Source: Thioalkalivibrio sp. (lineage in GTDB: Bacteria > Pseudomonadota > Gammaproteobacteria > Ectothiorhodospirales > Ectothiorhodospiraceae). Taken from it: a DNA stretch of 8,692 nt. A model generated the notes under the pieces. That model was not told where the DNA came from. It worked only from the letters and a program-made list of their open reading frames with translations, and did not search any database. Positions 1-7,239 of this stretch are shown here, piece after piece (position 1 is the stretch's first letter; each line of letters starts with the position of its first letter). The position numbers and the translations under genes were made by a program. The stretch spans positions 1-8,692 of the forward strand of contig PULL01000289.1 of the NCBI GenBank assembly GCA_003550945.1. Reading direction: 5' to 3'.

Positions 1-20
1 GGTCGCGGCGTCACCGTCGC

Positions 21-872
21 TCAGTCGCTGTCCACGCCCGGCGGCAGCTCCGCCAGCGCGCGTTCAATGGGCTCCTGAGCCCAGCCGAATTCCTGGTAGC
101 CCGCGCGCAGGTGGGCAAGATAGTCCGGTGCCACCGGCAGGCCGGTCGTCACCCGGTCCGGATGTGCGATCCAGGTGTGCGCCAGCCGCTGGCCTCGCTC
201 GCCTTCCGGCCGAAAGGGGAGAACCACGCGGAGATAGTGATCCGGGGTGCCTTCGTAGCGGTCCATCGCTTCCAACTGAGCCGTTTCCAGCCGGTGCAGC
301 GCGCCGCGGCATTCGTGCTGCCCGGTAAAACGCAGGTTTGCCACCACCCGCGGTCCGCCCGCCGCGCGCTTCTCGAGACTCAGGCGAAACCCGGGGAACG
401 TGCCGGGGCGGCGCCGTCCCACCGCGCCGATCCTGGCTTGGATGCGCGACAGCTGCAGGTTGGATCCGTAGGCGACCATCGGCTGCGGCCCGGGGCGCCG
501 TTCCAGCAGGTATCGGCGGTAGTCGCCGTGCGCGATGCGTGCGGCGAAGAATGAGGTTTGGTTGTAGAGATAGGTCGCTGCCTCGAGCCGCGTGTCCGAG
601 AACGCGCGGACCGTGACCCTGATCCGCCGGTAGAGGGATCCGGGCGGGTCCCGCGGGTCGTAATCCTCGATCCGGTCAATCCGCTCGAGCGTAGGTGCGT
701 CCACCTGCCAGACTTCGCCGACGACCCACCCCTTGCCGGGGCGCAGTCCCGGGTAGTCGCCAAGATCGAAGAGCTGTCCCTCGACCAGACCCGGCCCGAG
801 GAACCGCGCGCCGCGCAGTACCTGCGCACGGCTGAGGCCGCGCAGCAGGGTGCCGTAGACGAACAGCTTCAT
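21..872 (-). CDS. Tandem gamma-glutamylcyclotransferase-like protein (two AIG2/GGCT domains)
   Basis: A 283-residue protein made of two copies of the gamma-glutamylcyclotransferase (GGCT/AIG2-like) fold. Domain 1 (about residues 1-123) opens with FVYGTLLRG and carries the D-x-x-E signature IDRIED, with E69 as candidate catalytic glutamate, followed by YRRIRV. Domain 2 (about 132-265) opens with VAYGSNL (133-139) and has MDRYEG with E207, followed by YLRVV. Family members release 5-oxoproline from gamma-glutamyl compounds or glutamyl-amines; the substrate here cannot be read from sequence. Single-domain relatives are about 110-190 residues, so this is a fusion or internal duplication with both active sites apparently intact. 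I chose the ATG at 872 because the conserved fold starts directly with MKLFVYGTL. An in-frame ATG at 887 would add five residues, and neither start has a strong ribosome binding site. It has no signal peptide, so it is cytosolic. It is transcribed divergently from the SUF operon. The family call is firm; the function is open. Confidence 0.85.
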   Translation of the reverse strand: MKLFVYGTLLRGLSRAQVLRGARFLGPGLVEGQLFDLGDYPGLRPGKGWVVGEVWQVDAPTLERIDRIEDYDPRDPPGSLYRRIRVTVRAFSDTRLEAATYLYNQTSFFAARIAHGDYRRYLLERRPGPQPMVAYGSNLQLSRIQARIGAVGRRRPGTFPGFRLSLEKRAAGGPRVVANLRFTGQHECRGALHRLETAQLEAMDRYEGTPDHYLRVVLPFRPEGERGQRLAHTWIAHPDRVTTGLPVAPDYLAHLRAGYQEFGWAQEPIERALAELPPGVDSD

Positions 873-1143
873 CGACGAGGATCTCATGACGCGATCGACA
901 TTCCGGAGGTGCCTGTGGCTTGCCCACGGCTTCGCCTGTCCGTCTCCGGAAACAGGCGTCTGCGGACCGGGGGTATTGTCGCGCGGGCGTCCGGTCTTTT
1001 CACGCCGATCCGGTTTGCGCCTGTAAGATGCGGGACCTCGCGGCGCCGGGAGGCCATCGCCCAGAGGCGTTTTCCTCGTATCCGTGGGTGTTTATTGCGG
1101 GGCTGGTAGCGGGGCTGCAACATCAGCGGCGAGAAATGAAGTC
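873..1143. other. Non-coding divergent intergenic region
   Basis: About 270 bases between the start of the cyclotransferase gene and the terminator ahead of the SUF regulator. No open frame here resembles a known protein. It should hold the promoter of the minus-strand cyclotransferase gene, but I could not pick out a convincing -35/-10 pair on that strand. It also contains a 10-bp hairpin (933-958). A plus-strand TAAGAT at 1024-1029 resembles a -10 box but has no good -35 partner at normal spacing. Confidence 0.6.
933..958. repeat. Stable inverted repeat (hairpin) in the divergent intergenic region
   Basis: CGCCTG (933-938) pairs with CAGGCG (953-958), and TCCG (939-942) pairs with CGGA (947-950). 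This gives ten base pairs with a TCTC loop and a two-base AA bulge. Neither strand has a T-tract after it, so it is not a standard intrinsic terminator. It could be part of an RNA, a protein-binding site, or chance in GC-rich DNA. Confidence 0.5.
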
Positions 1144-1168
1144 AGGGGCGGTTTCGCCCCTCCTTTTT
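1144..1168 (+). terminator. Intrinsic terminator just upstream of the SUF operon promoter
   Basis: A perfect 7-bp stem, AGGGGCG (1144-1150) with CGCCCCT (1155-1161), closes a GTTT loop. It is followed by CC and five T (1164-1168). This orientation stops transcripts running on the plus strand. No plus-strand gene precedes it in the window, so it either shields the SUF promoter from upstream readthrough or ends a short unannotated transcript. An attenuator in a longer sufR leader is an alternative. Confidence 0.7.
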
Positions 1169-1172
1169 AGGG

Positions 1173-1199
1173 TAAAATAGGACCAATTCGGTACCGTTT
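1173..1199 (+). promoter_or_regulatory. Candidate SUF operon promoter with overlapping IscR/Rrf2-type operator
   Basis: TAAAAT at 1173-1178 matches the -10 consensus at five of six positions; the -35 region is weak, which would be usual for a regulated promoter. Immediately downstream is an imperfect palindrome, GGACC (1180-1184) and GGTACC (1190-1195) around an AATT core. Read on the minus strand this is GGTACCGAATTGGTCC. It shares the AT-centred GAC...GTC layout of operators bound by cluster-loaded IscR-like Rrf2 proteins, but the flanks fit that consensus only loosely. Its place directly before an Rrf2 gene and a SUF operon supports autoregulation. Function is inferred, not seen. Confidence 0.4.
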
Positions 1200-1220
1200 A
1201 ACGCGGCAGGCGTCAAAAAC

Positions 1221-1673
1221 ATGTTGCGAATCAGCAAACTCAGTGACTACGCGATCGTGCTGCTTTCGGAAATTGCCCGGGAGCGGGGCGCGCAGGGGAT
1301 CACGGCCCGTCAGCTTGCGGAGAACACCCGCATCGCGCTGCCGACCGTGGTCAAGTTGCTGAAATTGCTGAAGGAGCACGGGGTCCTGCTGTCGATCCAG
1401 GGGCGCAACGGCGGCTACCGCCTGGCCCGGCGTCCGGCCGAAACCAACCTCGCGGTGATCATCGAGGCGGTGGAAGGCCCGATCGCGCTGACCGAATGCA
1501 TGACCGAGGCACTGGACTGCCAGATCCACAGCAACTGCAACACCCGCCCGCACTGGGCACACATCAACGCGGCATTCCGCCAGGCCTTGTCCGTCGTCAC
1601 GCTCAACGATCTGATCACCGGCACGGTTCCGGTGCCGGTGACCTGGGGCGGGTTTCGGGCGGCAGCACTCTGA
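1221..1673 (+). CDS. Rrf2-family SUF operon regulator (IscR-like, Fe-S sensing)
   Basis: A 150-residue Rrf2-family transcription factor. It has an N-terminal winged helix-turn-helix (about residues 8-70, including LSDYAIVLL, the ITARQLAE...LPTVVKLLKLL recognition region and the GRNGGYRLAR wing). The dimerisation helix follows. Three cysteines (C93, C100, C106) with H111/H114 nearby are expected to bind a [2Fe-2S] cluster. This matches the 'SUF system regulator' branch of the family, which sits ahead of sufB in many gammaproteobacteria. By analogy with IscR, the cluster-loaded form should repress the operon, and iron limitation or oxidative damage should release it. The cysteine spacing is C-x6-C-x5-C, compared with C-x5-C-x5-C in E. 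coli IscR. A GGCAGG about ten bases upstream is a weak ribosome binding site. The gene ends 33 bases before sufB and is almost certainly co-transcribed with it. Confidence 0.9.
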   Translation: MLRISKLSDYAIVLLSEIARERGAQGITARQLAENTRIALPTVVKLLKLLKEHGVLLSIQGRNGGYRLARRPAETNLAVIIEAVEGPIALTECMTEALDCQIHSNCNTRPHWAHINAAFRQALSVVTLNDLITGTVPVPVTWGGFRAAAL

Positions 1674-1706
1674 ACGCTATCTACGAGAACAACCGGAGCG
1701 AGAACC

Positions 1707-3155
<1,449 letters not shown>

Positions 3156-3201
3156 CCGCGCCCCTCTGCAGCCGCACTTCGAGAATCGGGAGAGAACGCA
3201 G

Positions 3202-3621
3202 ATGAACGTACAGGAACTGATGGAAGCCTTCGAGATGCTTCCGGACTGGGAAGACCGCTACAAGATGATCGAGGACCTCGGGCGTCACATGCCGAACCTT
3301 CCCGATGAGCAGCTCACCGAGGAAAACCGGATCAAGGACTGCAACACGCGGGCCTGGCTGATCGCCCATCTGAACGATGACGATCCGCCGAAGCTGGTTT
3401 TCGAGGCCGATGCGGAGACGGCGACGGTTCGTGGCCTGATGGCGCTGATGCTGCTGCCCTTCCGGGACAAGACACCGGAGGAGGTGCTGGCCACCGACCC
3501 CTATGAAATGTTCGGCCCGATGGGACTCGAAAGCGCCCTCAGCCCGACCCGCCGCGCGGGCCTCGAGGCCCTGCTGTTCCGGGTCCAGGAACTCGCCCTC
3601 GAACACTCGGCAACCGCCTGA
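3202..3621 (+). CDS. sufE: SufE-family sulfur acceptor
   Basis: A 139-residue SufE-family protein (E. coli SufE has 138). The family accepts persulfide sulfur from a cysteine desulfurase on one active cysteine and hands it to SufB. Family features are the early WEDRYKMIEDLGRHMPNLP, the cysteine loop, VRGLMALML, TPEEVLATD and the C-terminal LSPTRRAGLEALL. C47 in IKDCNTRAW is the only cysteine and sits at the position of the E. coli catalytic residue C51. The loop itself is unusual: E. coli reads IQGCQSQVW, whereas here the glycine before the cysteine is aspartate and the serine two after it is threonine. I chose the ATG at 3202 because of GGGAGAG just upstream and the match to family length; an earlier in-frame start at 3079 lies inside sufB and adds non-homologous sequence. 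Its place between sufB and sufC, without sufS, is notable. Confidence 0.9.
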   Translation: MNVQELMEAFEMLPDWEDRYKMIEDLGRHMPNLPDEQLTEENRIKDCNTRAWLIAHLNDDDPPKLVFEADAETATVRGLMALMLLPFRDKTPEEVLATDPYEMFGPMGLESALSPTRRAGLEALLFRVQELALEHSATA

Positions 3622-3642
3622 CCTGAAAAACGAACAACCGCA

Positions 3643-3665
3643 CCCGCCGGCTGGCAGCCGGTGGG
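3643..3665 (+). repeat. Strong stem-loop between sufE and sufC
   Basis: CCCGCCGGCT (3643-3652) pairs with AGCCGGTGGG (3656-3665) across a GGC loop. This is ten pairs, one of them G-U. There is no T-tract after it, and the sufC ribosome binding site (3686-3690) lies outside the stem. It is a candidate mRNA processing or stability element that could raise sufC levels relative to its neighbours. Confidence 0.6.
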
Positions 3666-3699
3666 AGGCAAACCGGAAATGACCCAGGAGAATACCGCC

Positions 3700-4448
<749 letters not shown>

Positions 4449-4452
<4 letters not shown>

Positions 4453-5786
4453 ACGCGAAAGCACTCAGTCAGCACTACGCCGAACAGGTGCAGCAGGTTC
4501 GCGACGGCCTTCCGGCCGAGCTTCCGGAGTGGCTGGCCGGCCGCCGGCGTGGCGCCGCGCAGCGATTTGCGGACGCCGGCTTCCCGGATCCGCGACAGGA
4601 AGAGTGGAAGTACACCAACGTCCGCCCGATCGCGACCAAGCCTTTCGCGACTGCGCAGGCCGACGCGCCGGTGTCGGAAGAGACGATCCGCGCCCTGGGC
4701 TTCGAAGGACTCGATGCCTGCCGCCTGGTCTTCGTCGACGGCCGGTTCCGCGGCGAAATTTCGGATCTCGACGGGCTGCCGGAAGGCGCTACGGTGCGCA
4801 GCCTGTCGGCGATGCTGGGTGACGATTCCGCGCGGCTCGAGCCGTTGCTGGGGACGCTCGCGCATGACCGCTATTCCAGTTTTGCCGCCGCCAACATGGC
4901 TTTTCTGAGCGATGGCGCGGTGATCGTTCTGGGCAAGGGTGTGCGCCTGGAGCGACCGGTGCACCTGCTGCTGGTGGGTTCGGCGGGAAGTCCGGCGACC
5001 TGGAACCATCCGCGCGTGGTGGTGCAGGCTGCGGAAGGTTCAGAAGTGACCATCGTCGAGCACTACGCCGATCTCGAGGGCGCCAACGGATTCACCAATA
5101 CCGTGACCGAGCTTCGGGCCGACGCCGGTGCGCAGATCCACCACTATCTGGTGCAGGATCACGCGGACAGCGCCTATCACATCGGCAGCGTGTTCGTGCA
5201 GCAGCGCCGTGACAGCCGGGTGACCTCGCACAACGTGAACCTGGGCGGACGCCTGGTCCGGCACGACCTGAACGTCGACCTCACCGAGCCGGGCGCGGAG
5301 ATCGTGCTGAACGGCCTGTTCCTGGTGGGCGGACGGCAGCACGTGGATACCCACACCCGGGTCCACCACTCCTCGCCACACACCAGCAGCCGCGAGCAGT
5401 ACCGCGGGATCGGCCAGGGCCACGGCCGGGGTGTGTTCAAGGGCCGGGTGCTGGTCGAGCGCGGCGCACAGAAAACGGACGCGCAGCAGCACAGCGCGAA
5501 CCTGCTGCTTTCCCCGAATGCGGAGATCGATACCAAGCCGGAGCTGGAGATTTACGCCGACGATGTGAAATGCGCCCACGGGGCGACGGTCGGCCAGCTG
5601 GATGAGACTTCGCTGTACTACCTGCGCAGCCGCGGCATCGACGCGGAGGCGGCGCGTGGAATGCTGGTATTCGCCTTCGCCGACGAGGTGCTGGAACGCA
5701 TGGAGCTGGAACCGGTGCGGACGAGCATCGAGCGCCGGCTTGCGGCGCGGCTCCCCGAGTCGGGCGCCATGGACGTGATCGGTTAA
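4449..5786 (+). CDS. sufD: Fe-S cluster assembly scaffold protein SufD
   Basis: A 445-residue SufD, the SufB paralogue that completes the SufBC2D scaffold and helps with iron acquisition and cluster formation at the SufB-SufD interface. The N-terminal part has the family motif DPRQEEWKYTNVRP (47-60). The beta-helix core includes HHSSPHTSSREQYRGIG (306-322) and FKGRVLVERGAQKTDA. The C-terminal KCAHGATVGQLDE carries C375 and H377, the positions of E. coli SufD C358 and of H360, which is needed for function. The helix RSRGIDAEAARGMLVFAF (393-410) should bind SufC. It overlaps sufC by four bases, and GAGGAGG lies just upstream of the ATG. Length and motifs are as expected, with nothing truncated. 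Confidence 0.96.
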
Positions 5787-5825
5787 CGCGGGATTCGCGC
5801 ACACAGCCACAAGGAGAAACGAGGC

Positions 5826-6371
5826 ATGCGGGTTCAGGAAATGATCAAGCTCAGCCGGGATTGTCCGGCCATCGCCGTGCCGGAGGGGCAGCGGGTGATG
5901 ATCGGGGAGGGCGGCGAGGTTGGCCTCGTGCAGGCCCTGGGCGGCAGCTATACGATAACGGCGCAGGGCCGGCTGTTCCGCGTCGACGCGAAGGACGCCG
6001 ATGCGCTGGGCAAGGAGCCCACGCCGAAGCCGGAATTGCCGGAGGATGCCTCCGACGAGGAAGTCGAGAAGCTGATCTGGGACCAGATGCGTGGCTGCTA
6101 CGATCCGGAAATCCCGATCAACATCGTCGACCTGGGCCTGATCTACCGCTGCGACATCGAGCGCAACGAACAGGGTGGGCGCAGCGTATCCATCGACATG
6201 ACGCTCACGGCTCCCGGTTGCGGGATGGGCAACGTCCTCGCGAACGACGTCTGGCAGCGGGTGATGGAAGTCCCGACGGTCGAAGAGGCGCATGTCGAGG
6301 TCGTGTTCGATCCGCCCTGGGACGCCTCGCGCATGAGTGAGGCCGCACGCCTGCAGACGGGAATGTTCTGA
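5826..6371 (+). CDS. sufT: Fe-S maturation factor SufT (long form, DUF59/MIP18 domain)
   Basis: A 181-residue protein of the long SufT family. The N-terminal section (about 1-70, starting MRVQEMIKLSRDCPAIAVP) is typical of SUF-linked members. The MIP18/DUF59 domain (about 77-165) has DPEIPINIVDLGLIY (93-107) and LTAPGCGMG with the conserved C132. DPPWD (162-166) is also characteristic. SufT homologues assist maturation of particular Fe-S enzymes, and are related to the eukaryotic CIA factor MIP18 and to PaaD. The exact clients are not predictable here. AAGGAG lies nine bases before the ATG. It starts 39 bases after sufD and its TGA overlaps the next start codon by one base, so the two are translationally coupled. 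Confidence 0.92.
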   Translation: MRVQEMIKLSRDCPAIAVPEGQRVMIGEGGEVGLVQALGGSYTITAQGRLFRVDAKDADALGKEPTPKPELPEDASDEEVEKLIWDQMRGCYDPEIPINIVDLGLIYRCDIERNEQGGRSVSIDMTLTAPGCGMGNVLANDVWQRVMEVPTVEEAHVEVVFDPPWDASRMSEAARLQTGMF

Positions 6372-6691
6372 TGAGCGACTGGGTCGACGTTGCCCGGGAC
6401 GGCGAAATCGAGCCGGGTTCCTACCGGGCCGTGGATGTCGATGACGTGCCGATTCTGGTCTTCAACGTCGAGGGCGGCTTTTACGCGATCGAGGACATGT
6501 GCTCGCACGAGGAGTATCCGATGGCGGGCGGCGAGGTGAAGGGCGACCGCATCACCTGCCCGCAGCATGGCGCGGAGTTCTGCCTCCGCACCGGCGCCGC
6601 GCTGAGTGCCCCGGCCTACGAGCCGCTGACCACCTTCCCGGTGCGCGTCGAGGACGGGGTAGTGCAGGTGCGGGACGACCGCTGGGATTGA
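6371..6691 (+). CDS. Rieske-type [2Fe-2S] ferredoxin in the SUF operon
   Basis: A 106-residue small Rieske protein without signal peptide or membrane anchor, so it is a soluble ferredoxin of the kind found as the oxygenase ferredoxin subunit or NirD-like domain. Cluster ligands are C44 and H46 in MCSHEEYP, and C63 and H66 in CPQHGAEF (C-x-H-x16-C-x2-H). Such proteins transfer single electrons. Within a SUF operon its role is unproven: it could donate electrons for cluster assembly or be a client. Actinobacterial suf operons also include a small Rieske gene near sufD and sufC, so the association recurs. No oxygenase genes are nearby, which argues against a ring-hydroxylation role. The start overlaps the sufT stop by one base (TGATG). 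An uncharacterised REP-like hairpin follows it. Confidence 0.93.
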   Translation: MSDWVDVARDGEIEPGSYRAVDVDDVPILVFNVEGGFYAIEDMCSHEEYPMAGGEVKGDRITCPQHGAEFCLRTGAALSAPAYEPLTTFPVRVEDGVVQVRDDRWD

Positions 6692-6718
6692 GAGTTGCGC
6701 GCGCGGCACCATGATTTC

Positions 6719-6756
6719 CCCCTCTCCCCGTCGCTCTCCGGCAAGCGGGAGAAGGG
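6719..6756. repeat. REP-like imperfect palindrome between the Rieske gene and sufA
   Basis: CCCCTCTCCC (6719-6728) pairs with GGGAGAAGGG (6747-6756), nine of ten positions matching, around an 18-base loop. The segment 6735-6756 also resembles the CTCTCCCGCAAGCGGGAGAG type of dispersed intergenic repeat that I recall from many Proteobacteria, in degenerate form. It lies in the only long gap (115 bases) of the operon. It may be a decayed repeat or an mRNA structure that sets sufA expression. Repeat status needs other copies in the genome. Confidence 0.45.
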
Positions 6757-6806
6757 CAGCGGAAGGCGCTGCGGGCGATGTTCACAACAAAGAGGAGATT
6801 CAGCCG

Positions 6807-7190
6807 ATGAACACCATGGCCGTTGAAAGCAGCAGCGGTGCTGCCGCGGTTCCGGAAGCGGACCGCATCCGGGCGACCGAGAAGGCCACCCGTCACATTC
6901 TGAAGCAGATGGAGTCGGATCCGGCCGCGATCGGCTTCCGGCTGGAGGTCAAGCGCACCGGTTGTTCCGGCTGGATGTACGTGGTCGACCTCGTGCGCGA
7001 GGCGCGCGACGACGACCTGGTCTTCCACGCGGGTGAGGGCCTGAACATCTACGTGGACGAGAAGAGCTTCAGTTTCGTGCACGGCACGGAAATCGACTTC
7101 GTTTCCGAGGGTCTGACGCGCCAGCTAGTCTTCAACAATCCGAACGTGACCGCCGAGTGTGGTTGCGGCGAGAGCTTCTCGATCGACTGA
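6807..7190 (+). CDS. sufA: A-type Fe-S carrier protein (SufA/IscA family)
   Basis: A 127-residue HesB/IscA-family protein that takes clusters from the scaffold and transfers them to client proteins. The three conserved cysteines are present: C53 in KRTGCSGWMYVVD, and C118 and C120 in ECGCGESF. The rest of the fold (about 22-127) matches the family, including GTEIDFVSEGL and FNNPNV; residues 1-20 are a low-complexity Ser/Ala tail of the kind seen in several SufA proteins. Which A-type branch (SufA, IscA or ErpA) it belongs to is uncertain; the symbol rests on operon context. The ATG at 6807 was chosen for AGAGGAG nine bases upstream. An upstream in-frame start at 6711 would translate the REP-like repeat and is unlikely. 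It is the last gene of the operon, followed by a strong terminator. Confidence 0.9.
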   Translation: MNTMAVESSSGAAAVPEADRIRATEKATRHILKQMESDPAAIGFRLEVKRTGCSGWMYVVDLVREARDDDLVFHAGEGLNIYVDEKSFSFVHGTEIDFVSEGLTRQLVFNNPNVTAECGCGESFSID

Positions 7191-7206
7191 ACCCCCGCCC
7201 CGTACT

Positions 7207-7239
7207 GCCCGCGCGCCGTGGTTTCGCGCGGGCCTTTCT
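7207..7239 (+). terminator. Intrinsic terminator ending the SUF operon
   Basis: A perfect 9-bp GC stem, GCCCGCGCG (7207-7215) with CGCGCGGGC (7225-7233), has a nine-base loop and is followed by CTTTCTT. It starts 17 bases after the sufA stop. Its T-tract abuts the metK stop codon, which comes from the other strand. The minus strand lacks a T-run beyond the stem, so it acts mainly on the SUF transcript, though the stem could also slow metK readthrough. Confidence 0.85.

Noticed and set aside
1000..1029. Possible promoter with -10-like TAAGAT at 1024-1029
   Set aside because: TTTTCA at 997-1002 is 21 bases away, too far for a normal -35, and nothing better lies at 16-18 bases.
920..1180. 86-residue plus-strand frame upstream of the SUF regulator
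   Set aside because: It runs through the terminator stem and the -10 box, has no ribosome binding site and resembles nothing I know.
5787..5799. Short CGCG...CGCG inverted repeat after sufD
   Set aside because: Only four base pairs, which is expected by chance at this GC content.
5040..6293. 417-residue open frame antisense to sufD and sufT
   Set aside because: Mirror frame over two conserved genes, with no recognisable domain and a skewed composition.
6711..6806. N-terminal extension of the A-type carrier
   Set aside because: It would translate the REP-like palindrome; the ATG at 6807 has a strong ribosome binding site and gives the family length.
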